Under the pieces are notes generated by a model. The model saw nothing but the letters and a program-made list of their open reading frames with translations, ran no database searches and was not told where the DNA came from. Made by a program: the position numbers and the translations under genes. A stretch of 64,000 nucleotides of DNA, from NCBI GenBank assembly GCA_963565915.1, contig OY751489.1:744001-808000 (forward strand), in the 5' to 3' direction. Shown here in pieces: positions 21,262 to 31,899 of this stretch (the first letter of the stretch is position 1; every line of letters starts with the position of its first letter). The DNA is from Entoloma clypeatum. Its lineage: Eukaryota; Basidiomycota; Agaricomycetes; Agaricales; Entolomataceae.

Positions 21262-24200
21262 ATGACAAGTCCCAATCACAATCTACGTGTCCGAAATCAA
21301 GCTACGACCAACCTCAACTACCCATGCAAATTCCTGGGTTGCCACCGCCGCTTTCGATCTCTCGGTGGCCTCCATTGCCATAGTTGATCACAGCATAGTG
21401 CACGAACACAACCCGAAAACGTTTCGAACACGGTTGCCCCCTCAGATTCAATCTGGGGTGATATAAATGCAGGCGTCTTCGGTGGACAGGTTCCAGACCC
21501 CACTCCTGAACCCAGCGATGCAGAAGATGTGTTGGAAATCGATGTAAATCCATGGGAAACGCTGTTATGGTAAGCCGGCTGGAAACATCCATAGCTTAAC
21601 TCATTGTTCTCCAGGGATGCTCAAGCCACAATTGTAGGATATGAAGAACCAAATCCGTGGACTACATCACCGACTCGGCAAAGGTAAATTTGCGCAAACT
21701 GATATCATTGAAGTATATCCGGCTTATCTTCTTTCAGAAATGGGTCTTTACTACCAGAAGTTTGGAACAACAGACATGGCTTTCTAGCCTCCGCCCCTAC
21801 CTATGAAGAACCTACAGACGGCATCAACTGGGATGACTCATGGTACCATCCAGCTGATCTCAACAACGTGGACGGCCCTGGTGATGATTCCTATACCGAT
21901 GACCATAACAACGATGAGGAACACAACAACAACCGTGATGGTGGCAGAAATAATAGCGGGGTCCAGGATAATGACCGCAAGCATGCCAACGGCGGTGGTG
22001 ATGATGATGAACAGTCTGAGACCAATCACTCCTCGTGTGGTCGAGACAATCATCCACTCCTAAGTGGTAGGTATTACGCCACTTTTGAATTTGTGATCCC
22101 TGATACTGAGATATTTGAACAGGTGACATTTGCGACCACGAGGGCTTTGACTTACCTCTGAAAATGTCGCCAACACCACGAGAAACTGACCTTGGAGCGG
22201 ACAATTGGGCACCTTACAATGATCGTGTGGAATTCGAGCTCGCTGACTTTCTCTTCCATCGAAATCAAATGTCTGGAGGCGATATCGACATTCTTCTCAA
22301 TCTTTGGGCAGCTAGCCTTGCGCCCCATGGCATCCAGCCACCTTTTCGCAATCATAACGAGCTGTATGGAACAATCGACTCAACCGAGGTCGGCAACATT
22401 CCATGGGAGTCCTTTACGCTAAATTACAATGGTGAAAAACCCGAGGGTCCCGTTCCATCCTGGATGGAAGGAGATCACGAAATCTGGTTTCGGGACCCCA
22501 GAAAACTTGTTCAAAACCTCATTTCGAACGCAGATTTCAAAGACGAATTCGACTACGCTCCATTCCACGAATACGACGCAACAGGGCAGCATTGCTTCAA
22601 AGACTTAATGTCTGGTGATTGGGCGTGGAGACAAGCAGTATGTTTTCTCAACTTCATACTCTTAAATGTCGAAACACAGGATGAAATCAGCAAGGATCCG
22701 GATACACATGGTGTGATGTTTGTTCCAATTATCCTTGGGAGCGACAAGACAACAGTCTCGGTTGGAACAGGCAACAACGAGTATTGGCCAGTCTACCTCT
22801 CCATTGGCAACATCCATAACAAGGCACGATGCGGTCACAGAAATGGCATTGTGCTTCTTGGATTCCATAGCATTCCAAAATGTAGGTTTCCTGAAAGATT
22901 CTATTCATTGATGTGTTATAACTTCTTTCCTAGCTGAAAAACAACATTCCAACTGTGCGAAGTTCCGCAAATTTTGTTGCCAGTTGTTCCATACATCTTT
23001 AACACTTATGCTCCAATGGCTGCGGCCTGCAATGACCCAAGCAGAGGTTGTTCGGTGTCCCAATGACCATTATCGCCGTGCCATTTACAGGATTGGACCT
23101 TACATCGCAGATTACCCAGAACAGTGTCTAATTACTTGTATAGTGCAGGGCTGGTGTTCCCGGTAGGTCACCATTATGCTTGGCTCTCATCGTGTGGTGA
23201 ATGTTATCTGATTGTTCAATTTTTGCAGGTGCTTGGCACCCTCATATGATTTAGATGGGAAGGAATATCCTCTTCGGTGGCGTGAACATACAAATGTCTT
23301 GCTTGAAGAATTACAATTGGGAGAACTATGGGACGAGTATGGACTTGTTGGAGACATTATAGTAAGCATTTCACTCCATAAATTAAGTAGCACCACCGGA
23401 CTAATCTCATCAATAGCCCTTTACTGAAGACTTTCCGCACGCCGACATTTATGAGATTGTTACACCAGATCTTTTACATCAACTTGTCAAAGGAACGTTC
23501 AAGGACCACCTGGTTACGTGGGTTCAAGATTACCTCCAGAATATACATGGCAAGGCTTGAGCAGATCAAATTATAGATGATATCGATCATTGGTATGTCG
23601 TCATTATCTTCCTGTGCAATAGTAATAAACCAGATTTGATGCAGCATCGCTATGGTCGCACCTTTTGCTGGGTTACGCCATTTTCCCCAAGGAAGAGGAT
23701 TCAAACAATGAACCGGCAATGATTCAAAAGCACTTATGAAGGCGAGCAAGATATATAAAGCTCTCTTCCTCCGTGATACTAAAATATTCTTAAACCTAGG
23801 TATACTTGCCAGCTATTGAGGGTTATGTACCACCAGATATGGTGCGTGCTATACATGCATTTCTCAATTTTTTTTACCTTGCACGACGGAACGTGCATAC
23901 CACACAAAGCATCAAAGACATGGAGGACGCCGTTGAGAGATTTCAAAAATACCGACACGTCTTCGTCGAGACTGGCATTCGCAAAGCCAACTCAACCCCC
24001 CCTCGCCAACACTCAATGGTCCACTACGTGGGGGCTATTCGTGCGTTCGGCTCTCCGAATGGAATATGCTCCTCAATCACGGAGTCAAAGCACAAAAAGG
24101 CTATCAAACAACCATGGCAGCGCTCGAACCGATATTGGACTATCAACCAGATGCTTCTTACAAACCAACGGCTGGACAAACTGGCAGCCTCTCGCACCGA

Positions 24201-24621
24201 TTTTCGGAGGCGTGGCATGCTTGATGGAACAATCCTTTCAGAGACTTTGGAAAGACTGAGTAAGTTTATTCTCATAACACTTTCCCATTTCTCAACATAT
24301 TCTTCGCAGTTGCATTTGCGTTACAGGGGCGCGAAGCCAATGACAAACCCGATGATGAACCCGATGAAGATAATGCCAGTGACGACCAACTTGAAGAGGA
24401 CTCTGAAGAGGACTCTGACGGTGGTAACGACAATTCTGCTGCACCAGAAGCTAGTACAACCCTTATTCGTCTAGCAAGAAAACCGGCAAGTATGTGAAAG
24501 TATCCAATTCCCCTCTCATATCATCCTCATTTTCTGTAAATAGAGCGCAATCTCACCGTCGAAAAACTTGCTAGAAAAGTCTGATGTGCAAACCTCGGCC
24601 TTCTCATTCGGCGCTTTTTAT
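21262..24621 (+). pseudogene. Plavaka-type DNA transposase, multi-exon, decayed and 3'-truncated
   Basis: Plavaka is a transposase family frequent in Agaricomycetes. N-terminal C2H2-like finger (PCKFLGCHRRFRSLGGLHCH), then short introns at 21570-21614, 21684-21737, 22067-22122 and 22638-22679, all with GT..AG. Core signatures follow: [86 protein letters not shown], and PAIEGYVPPDMVRAIHAFL ... SSITESKHKKAIKQPWQRSN. Stops TGA at 21385, 23558 and 23709 (probable CGA, CGA, TGG) inactivate it. The right end stops where G1a begins, so a TIR on that side is lost. Divergent from D1. Confidence 0.88.
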
Positions 24622-25480
24622 TGGGATAGCACTGCAAGAATCTTCTGATCGTCTGTGAGGCTCTTTTGGAACCTGATGTATAGTTTGGTGGCCTTCCACC
24701 ACTCGTCAAAGGTGTATCTGTCCTTGAACATCCCAGGATCCTTGATGATCTTGGATGTATCCATTGTTTGTACAGCCGGAGCTTCTGCCATGTCTAGAGT
24801 CTGCGGAGGAGAAGAGGGGTTGGGTTGTTGGGATGAAGATGGGGTTTGGGATACAGGTAAGGATTGAAAATGAGTCCCTGTTCTAGGTGTCTGTTTGATA
24901 TCTGACTGCGCAGAGTCAAAAGTAAATTTGTCAGGGGACTCATTGGCGGAATTGGTGGCAAAACGTTCAGAGTATTTCCTCTGTAAATCTCTAAGGAATC
25001 TCTGTTCCTGCGCATCTGTTGGTCGCGAGAAGGGGTCAAGTCTCTCGTTTCGTGCCCAGCGGTTGTACTCGGTCTGTTGTTCTTTGGTGGTGAAGTGGGC
25101 GTAGATCTGCTGCTTCGAGTAAGACATGATGATGTGGCTCTGGGACGTCTCAATGTGAGCGTCCTAATCAATCTTCTGATAACGGTTGTCTGGACACCGA
25201 TAAACTCTCTGATCTCTGTGATCCGACCTGTCTGAGGTCCTTCTTGAATGCGAAAGCTTTCGAGTTCGTTCTGTCGGGAGTTGTAACACGTGATCTGGTG
25301 TTGCCGAGCAAGATGTATGCTCTCTGCTATCTCGCCGTGGGGGCGATGCTCGTCGTTGTCTAGTTCTTCGTCAAGCACCTGCTGTAGGATGCGACGGATC
25401 TCCAATTCGATGTACTGCTGGATGAGTGTAAAATCGATACTGTCTCGAGGACTTAGCTCCTCCTGTCGGGCTTCTGGCAT
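24622..25480 (-). pseudogene. G1a leader ORF and gag, overlapping frames
   Basis: Two overlapping minus-strand frames: 25480-24794 (helical, Gln/Arg-rich, LIQQYIELEIRRILQQVLDE, then low-complexity) and 25127-24622 (gag proper, YAHFTTKEQQTEYNRWARNE ... TFDEWW). Protein-like character passes from the first to the second frame near 25130, suggesting an old 1-nt indel or a programmed frameshift; G1b has the same arrangement. Gag is cut at its middle by the truncation. Confidence 0.7.
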
Positions 25481-25582
25481 GCTGAATGGGTTACTGGTGA
25501 AGTCTTCGAAGAAGCGCGACGTCTTGACTCGTCTGGTAGTTGCTCTCTTCGCTCTGGGCGAACCTAACGAGATTTAGCAACT

Positions 25583-25984
25583 TGTTATGCTTAACAAACC
25601 GTTCCAAGGTTCGGGCAGAGTATGCAGGAAAGTGGAAAGGCGAAGAGCAAAGTGATTGCTAAATCTAAGGAATCTACTACAGGACAAGAGGTTTATATAG
25701 GTACTGATGATAGGCGGTAGCGGATGAGTCAGTACTGCGGAAGGCAGCGCGCATGAGTAAGGCGACTGCGGAAGGCTATGTCCAGTGAGTAAGCTGACTG
25801 CGGAAAGCGAGTCAACACGGGAGTGAAGTATACTAAAGGGGATGACAAAGTAATGTAATGAGTCAGACTGGGAATCGAAGGTTGCGAAAGTAGATATCAG
25901 ACATAGTAAGTTCGTAAGAGGGCGCCGAGTCGGGCCGATAAGTAAAAGATATGACGTGGTCCTCATACCGTAGAGTCCGTAACA
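25583..25984 (-). repeat. G1a 5' LTR
   Basis: 402 bp, TGTTACGG...CATAACA on the minus strand. It contains TATATAAA, and AGATTTAGCAA (25656-25666, minus) at the predicted RNA start, complementary to the primer site at 25570-25580. Confidence 0.93.
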
Positions 25985-26184
25985 CTTTGTCAGAAAGGAG
26001 GAGGTATAGTATCAGACAACTTACAATCAGTCGCTGGACGTGGTGATGCAGAAATGCCGAACAAGGAAACAGACTTGGCACCAAGGCAGAGCGTGTCAAG
26101 ATCAAGGGGGAGGTGTGGTGGTGTGGTACCTTTGTGAGCAGCAGTGACTGGCACGCCTCTCAGAACAGCTGCCATTGTTGGCAA
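25985..26184. other. 200-bp spacer between G1a and G2, nothing recognised
   Basis: No ORF or repeat of a known family. It may be residual host DNA. Confidence 0.4.
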
Positions 26185-26301
26185 TGTTGAGGCGACGCTA
26201 AGTCTAACGACGTCGCGAGCCCAAACTTCTGAACTTAGAGGGAAAACATGGAAAGATGATGAAGATGCTGTATTGCCAAGAGACCCAGCGGAAATCTCAA
26301 G

Positions 26302-26344
26302 AGAACAAGCTCTCAAATACAAGTGAAAGTACCCTACTTATATA
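26302..26344 (-). promoter_or_regulatory. G2 LTR core promoter and RNA start complementary to its own primer site
   Basis: TATATAAG (26344-26337) lies 31 nt before AGAGCTTGTTCT (26313-26302). That 12-mer is the exact complement of AGAACAAGCTCT just inside the 5' LTR (37084-37073), as in Tf1-type self-priming. Confidence 0.72.
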
Positions 26345-26422
26345 TGTAAATGCCATGAGGCTGCATTGAGGCAGTGTCATGCTGCGCGACTCTGGATCCT
26401 TCACATTCTGCTGCGTGCTAAT

Positions 26423-26485
26423 GATAAGATGTCCTCATGTACAACACAATGTAGATAAGATAAGATCGAGATAAGATAAGATAAA
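26423..26485 (+). promoter_or_regulatory. cluster of GATA-factor type sites in G2 U3
   Basis: GATAAG at 26423, 26454, 26459, 26470 and 26475 and GATAAA at 26480 (plus strand). In fungi GATA-factors (AreA/Nit2 class) bind such sites. They lie upstream of the TATA box of the minus-strand promoter. Confidence 0.5.
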
Positions 26486-26523
26486 GTAAAAAGTGAAAAT
26501 ACGATCATAACATTACCCCCTTT

Positions 26524-27303
26524 CTAGATCTCGACTTCCAGGCGAGATATGATGTCGTCTGTGGTGTCTGTGAAATTCTCATATGGTTTGAATTTTAATC
26601 CTTCAAAAATGTTTGCGCATAAGCGCCGGGGTGCATTCAGGTTTAATTTAAAGAAGTCCTCCACCACTTCCTTGGCATGTTCCAGGTGATCCTTGGGTTC
26701 CCACGTGTTGTGGTCCAGAGTCAGACCTTCCCATTGCACTAAATATTCCAGCTTTCCTGTCTTCAACCTTGAGTCAATAACTTTAGCGACATTGTACTCC
26801 TCTTCGCCATTGATAACTATTGGGTTTGCTGCCTGCACCCTTTGTGATCTAAATAGTGGTTCCTTAAATAATCGGACCTGTGATACATTGATAACCGGGT
26901 GGATTTTCCACGATTTTGGCAATTTAAGTTCCACAGCGTGTGACGAAATGATTTTGGTTATGGCATAGGGTCCAATCCATCGTTCAGCAAGTTTCTTTAA
27001 GGGTCAGTTCAACTTCAGGTCTTTAGTCGATAACCAAACTTTGTCGCCAACTTTGTAAACTGATGCATCACCCCGTTTCAGGTTCGCATACCATTCCATC
27101 TCTTCTCGTGCTTTTACTAGCGCCACTTCTGCCTTCTCATGAATCTTCTTCATTTGCTCCGCAAATTCTTTTGCCGGTTCTGACTTTTCTGTCCTCCGAG
27201 GTTCTACGCCCATCCTAGGGTTAAACCCATAATTTACATAGAATGGCAAAAACTGAGTTGCCATGTGAATTTATTATTATAGGCGAATTCCGCAGTTGCC
27301 ATC
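26524..27303 (-). pseudogene. G2 integrase tail and chromodomain
   Basis: Minus-strand pieces in shifting frames: AEFAYNNK (after the catalytic Glu region), FLPFYVNYGFNPRMG, a basic linker (KVWLSTKDLKL), LPKSWKIHPVINVSQVRLF, and the chromodomain (YNVAKVIDSRLKTGKLEYLV, WEGLTLDHNTWEP) ending at TAG 26524. A 1-nt change near 27270 splits AYNNK from the next part, and a stop near 27003 splits the linker from the tail. Confidence 0.8.
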
Positions 27304-27935
27304 CATTCAAGCCAATCTGTTTGCCAATGGGAGATAAACAATCTCAGATATTGCTCCAACTCCTGATTGATGCGTTCCGTCTGTCCATCTGTCTCCTGAT
27401 CCATTGCACGCAAGTGGAAATATTCGGGTTTCAATAGTGTTACATCTTCATTGTCATTTTCCACCCCCTTTCTATGGTCGACTCTTCTTGAAAGAGCGTC
27501 TGCCTTCCCCATTGAAGTTCCTGCCTTGTGTATTAATTTAAATTTGAAACATGTTAGATACAATGCCCAACGTGCTTGTCTGCGATTAAGCTTTTGACCC
27601 TGCATGAAGTACTCGAGGTTTTTATGATTGGTCCAAATCTCAACCTCATGTTTGGCTCCTTCAAGGTGGTGTCTCCATGCTTCCAGCACTCGAATTATAC
27701 CCAGCATTTCTTTATTGTGTATGTCATAATTTCTTTCCACATCATTTAATCCTTTAGATAGAAAGGCACATGGCCTCCATTTCTCATCTTCACATTCCAT
27801 AGATAGAATCGCTCCCATGGCGAAGTCCGATGCATCTGATTCTACTCTTAACTTCCAATCCGGATCGGGAGATACCAATATGGGTGCTTCCATAAATAAC
27901 TTCTTTAGCGCATCAAATGCCTCCTCCTGTTCCAT
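27304..27935 (-). pseudogene. G2 RNase H fused to an integrase remnant
   Basis: RNase H of the Ty3/gypsy type: VESDASDFAMGAIL (catalytic Asp), HNKEMLGIIRVLEAW (Glu), TNHKNLEYF (the usual Asp in TDHKNL is Asn here) and KADALSRR. Directly after PEYFHLRAMDQ the frame jumps to ETDGQTERINQELEQ, so about 250 residues (the zinc domain and the first two catalytic Asp of integrase) are missing in frame. The copy could not integrate by itself. Confidence 0.85.
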
Positions 27936-28834
27936 ACTCCAATTCCTTTCCTAGTTAACTTATGTAGTGGTCCGGCCACTTTAGAGAAATCCTTGATGAA
28001 TCTCCAATAGAAGTTGGCGAGTCCAAGGAATGATTGTACTTCCTTGGCCTTAGTTGGTGTCGGCCATTGTTGGATGGCGTCTACTTTCGAAGGGTCCATC
28101 TGAATTCCGCCTTTCCCAATAATTAATCCCAAGAACTCTATTTCGTCTCTATCAAAGAGACATTTTTCTGGTTTCAAGAATAAATTGTTTTCTCATAATC
28201 TTTTCAAAACTTTCTCCATTATGGCATCATGTCCTTCCTCTCCTTCTGTTGCCACCAATATATCATTGATATAAATAACCACATATCCCTGGTCAATCAA
28301 GTCCCTAAAGATATCGTTCATCATGGTCTGGAACATGCTTGGGGAATTATTCAATCCAAAAAACATGACTGTCGGTTCAAAGGCTCCATCAGGGGTCGTA
28401 AATGCCGCTTTCCACTCATCTCCTTCCTTGATGCGCACAATGTTGTAGCCCCATCTGAGATCCATCTTGGTGAACCTTTTCTTCCCTTTTAACTTATCGA
28501 TCAACTCCGGAATCAATGGGAGTGGATAATTATTGTGGACAGTCCAGCTGTTAATATGTTGGTAATCCTGTACCATTCGTTTCTTTCCATCCTTTTTGGG
28601 TATAAAGAATACTGGCGAAGTTTGTGGTGACTTGGTAGGTCGAATATATCCTTTGCGTAATTGATCGTCCACAAATTCAGATACTTCTTTCCTTTTATCT
28701 GGTGACAGGGGGTAGACTTTGGCCTTTTTTGGTACGAAATCTGGCTTTAGGTCTATGGCGTGATCCCATGGTTTCCAGACTGGTAACCTTTCCAATGCTT
28801 TCTTTTCAAAGACTGATAGATAGGATATTTCCAA
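27905..28834 (-). pseudogene. G2 reverse transcriptase
   Basis: Ty3/gypsy RT in two frames (28834-28193 and 28177-27905). Visible: [54 protein letters not shown], then [11 protein letters not shown] where the catalytic Y-x-D-D has Asn in place of the first Asp, then CLFDRDEIEFLGLIIG and FLGLANFYWRFI. The Asp-to-Asn change alone should abolish polymerisation. A stop at 28190 separates the thumb region. Confidence 0.88.
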
Positions 28835-29797
28835 GGGACAACCTGTTCCGCCAGTACTTCATCTGAGGGTTCTCCCTTAGCTGCTCTGAGCATGTGGATC
28901 ACCTCTTCTTCCACTTCTTCTTCATTTCCTTCTACTACCTCTTCAATTCTTCCACCCCATCTGGTTCTTGCAGTTTTCTTTAAATAACATGTTTGATGCA
29001 TGCCGCATTCCCCTGGACATCTTGACAGCCTAACCTCTGCTTTTTCCCAATCGATCTCTGGATTATGGTGTTTCAGCCAAGTGTGTCCAACAATAATTTT
29101 AGCTTTTCCTAGGTTGCATGCTTCAAACACTGCTATTTCCATGTGTCCCTTATACCGCATGGCCATGACTGCCTCATGTGTGATCAAACCTCCTTGGTTA
29201 AGCATGCCATCAATGTTGTAGACCCAAATGGGGAAAGGTAGTTCCCTTAATTTAATATTCTTTCTCTTGGCGAAGTCCAGATCAATGAACATCCCTGTCA
29301 ACCCTGAGTCCAATAATGCATCAACATCAAAGGTGTGTTTGTCCTGCAATGTTTCCAGTGTGATTTTCATCATAAGCTCCTTTTCCAAAGAAGCGGATCG
29401 AATAAAAGATGGTTCCCCCATAGAGTCCATTTGCCTATTTAAGTTATCTGATTCATCTGAACAGGGAATTAAGCATTCGTCCATAAGGGCCGAACCAAGC
29501 CTTGTTTCCAAGGACTCCCCAATGATATAGTTTACAAGTGTATCTAAGTCCAATTCATCTTTTTTTTGTTTTTCTCTTCTAGGTTTATCTAATAGCATTT
29601 TATTGTACGTAACTGCTGCATCCGAAAGTTTCTGAAACCATGATTTTACAGTGTCTTTATGTATATAAGAGTCTATAGGCAATTGCTTGTAACAATTTGT
29701 CAGAGCCAGCGGGGGAATTACTGGTTGACATTTACAAAACCCTGCTGCCCTGCAGCTTGTCCATTGGGATTCAGCGCAGGCACGCTATTCACACCCA
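28753..29797 (-). pseudogene. G2 gag C-terminus and aspartic protease
   Basis: Minus strand. The end of gag (SVPALNPNGQAAGQQGF, CKCQPVIPPLAL) adjoins G1b at 29797 and continues into PIDSYIHKDTVKSWF and the retropepsin site ALLDSGLTGMFID. Downstream lie GHTWLKHHNPEIDW and an acidic linker leading to RT. No complete CCHC knuckle is seen. Confidence 0.78.
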
Positions 29798-30199
29798 TGT
29801 TATGGACTCTACGGTATGAGGACCACGTCATATCTTTTACTTATCGGCCCAACTCGGCGCCCTCTTACGAACTCACTATGTCTAATGTCTACTTTTGCAA
29901 CCTTCGATTCCCAGTCTGACTCATTACATTACTTTGTCATCCCCTTTAGTATACTTCACTCCCGTGTTGACTCGCTTTCCGCAGTCAGCTTACTCACTGG
30001 ACATAGCCTTCCGCAGTCGCCTTACTCATGCGCGCTGCCTTCCGCAGTACTGACTCATCCGCTACCGCCTATCGTCAGTACCTATATAAACCTCTTGTCC
30101 TGTAGTAGATTCCTTAGATTTAGCAATCACTTTGCTCTTCGCCTTTCCACTTTCCTGCATACTCTGCCCGAACCTTGGAACGGTTTGTTAAGCATAACA
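29798..30199 (+). repeat. G1b 5' LTR
   Basis: 402 bp. It shares with the G1a LTR the variants CTCACTGGACATAG, GCGCGCTGCC and CTTGTCCTGTAG, which differ from its own 3' LTR. Confidence 0.93.
30083..30126 (+). promoter_or_regulatory. G1 LTR core promoter and self-complementary RNA start
   Basis: TATATAAA (30083-30090) lies 33 nt before AGATTTAGCAA (30116-30126), which is the exact complement of TTGCTAAATCT at 30202-30212. Confidence 0.75.
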
Positions 30200-30201
30200 A
30201 G

Positions 30202-30212
30202 TTGCTAAATCT
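30202..30212 (+). promoter_or_regulatory. G1b self-priming primer site
   Basis: TTGCTAAATCT, two bases after the 5' LTR, complementary over 11 nt to the predicted mRNA 5' end in the LTR. This is the arrangement and length known for Tf1 of fission yeast. No tRNA match is needed. Confidence 0.75.
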
Positions 30213-30299
30213 CGTTAGGTTCGCCCAGAGCGAAGAGAGCAACTACCAGACGAGTCAAGACGTCGCGCTTCTTCGAAGACTTCACCAGTAACCCATTCA

Positions 30300-31866
30300 G
30301 CACGCCAGAAGCCCGACAGGAGGAGCTAAGTCCTCGAGACAGTATCGATTTTACACTGATCCAGCAGTACATCGAATTGGAGATCCATCGCATCCTACAG
30401 CAGGTGCTTGATGAAGAACTAGACAACGACGAGCATCGCCCCCACGGCGAGATAGCAGAGAGCATACATCTTGCTCGGCAACACCAGATTGCGCGTTACA
30501 ACGCCCGACAGAACGAACTCGAAAGCTTTCGCGTTCAAGAAGGACCTCAGACAGGTCGGATCACAGAGATCAGAGAGTTTATCGGTGTCCAGACAACCGT
30601 TATCAGAAGATTGATTAGGACGCTCACATCGAGACGTCCCAGAGCCACATCATCACGTCTTACTCGAAGCAGCAGATCTACGCCCACTTCACCACCAAAG
30701 AACAACAGACCGAGTACAACCGCTGGGCACGAAACGAGAGACTTGACCCCTTCTCGCGACCAACAGATGCGCAGGAACAGAGATTCCTTAGAGATTTACA
30801 GAGGAAATACTCTGAACGTTTTGCCACCAATTCCGCCAATGAGTCCCCTGACGAATTTACTTTTGACTCCGTGCAGTCAGATATCGAACAGACGCCTAGA
30901 ACAGGGACTCATTTTCAATCCTTACCTGTATCCCGAACCCCATCTTCATCCCAACAACCCGACCCCTCTTCTCCTCCGCAGACTCTAGACATGGCAGAAG
31001 CTCCGGCTGTACAGACAATGGATACATCCAAGATCATCAAGGATCCGGGAATGTTCAAGGACAGATACACCTTTGACGAGTGGTGGAAAACCACCAAACT
31101 ATACATCAGGTTCCAAAAGAGCCTCACAGACGATCAGAAGATTCTTGCAGTGCTATCCCACATGATGGAAGGGTCCGGCAGACACTGGGCCAGTAACAAG
31201 TTAGACGCTCTTGCCGTTGACAACGAGAACATCACCTGGCTAGGTTTTTCCGATGATATCGCCACACAATTCTCCATCGCCAACAAGTCGGTCGCTGCCA
31301 AAGCAAGACTCGAAGTCCTGAAACAAGAGAAATGCACCGTTGATGAGTTCTTGGATGAATTTGAAGAACTCTTGAAACTGTCAAACCTTGGCAAAGAAAC
31401 TGGGAAATACATCCTAGAGAAGAACGTCAACTGCAGAATCTCTGAACAAGTGGCTAGCGATGGCAAGACGTACACTGATTATGCAAAGGAGATCCGAAAC
31501 AAGGGATGACAGATGGAAGGACACGCACTGGTCATCCAAGGTGGTGGCAACATGCGCACCAGATCGGATACCACTTATGGTGGTCAGGGCAAAGCCATGG
31601 AAATTGACAAAGCAGGAGTAGCCTGCTGCTACAACTGTCAATGCTTCGGTCATCTGGCTAAAGACTGTAGCGCTCCAAAGAAGAAAGATGGTCGCAAATG
31701 TTTCAACTGTGACCAAGAAGGCCATATTGTGCGCAACTGCTGCAAGCCAAAGAAGAACTCCGGAAGGGTTAGGAAGGTGGAGGGCGGCGATGGCGGGGTT
31801 GATGTCGGTGGTAGAGGTGGAGGTAACGGTGGTGTTGGACATGGCAGCGAGTTGGGAAATACATCC
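30300..31866 (+). pseudogene. G1b leader ORF and gag with two zinc knuckles
   Basis: Structural protein region. A leader frame (to 30988) encodes LIQQYIELEIHRILQQVLDE and a Gln/Arg-rich helix; gag proper continues in another frame from about 30619 (SYSKQQIYAHFTTKEQQ, TFDEWWKTTKLYIRFQKS, DEFLDEFEELLKLSNL). TGA 31507-31509 interrupts gag (probably CGA), then the frame reads through two CCHC boxes: CYNCQCFGHLAKDC and CFNCDQEGHIVRNC. After them an antisense fragment of the G1 ORF3 start (about 31779-31848) and a 45-bp duplication of gag (from about 31855, copy of about 31405-31450) close the frame at TAG 31867. No ATG opens gag proper here: the position of the G1a ATG is ACG. Confidence 0.8.
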
Positions 31867-31899
31867 TAGAGAAAAACATCAACCGCAGAATCTCTGAAC

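Larger units (their letters stand above)
24622..25984 (-). mobile_element. G1a, truncated Ty3/gypsy element (5' LTR and start of gag)
   Basis: Minus-strand 5' part of a G1 element: LTR (25583-25984), self-priming site (25570-25580), leader ORF and gag (to about TFDEWWKATKLYIRFQKS). It ends abruptly at 24622 against Plavaka sequence with no 3' LTR, so it was cut by deletion or recombination. Two ATGs here (25480, 25127) correspond to ACG in G1b, so they may be CpG-decay products rather than the true starts. Confidence 0.85.
26185..26512 (-). repeat. G2 3' LTR
   Basis: 328 bp, TGTTATGATCG...CCTCAACA on the minus strand. Six GATAAG/GATAAA words lie in U3, TATATAAG at 26344-26337, and the predicted RNA start AGAGCTTGTTCT at 26313-26302. 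Confidence 0.88.

Noticed and set aside
21838..22053. Membrane-like Ile/Val-rich ORF on the minus strand
   Set aside because: It is the complement of the acidic Asp/Asn-rich linker of the Plavaka transposase, whose introns and motifs on plus are clear.
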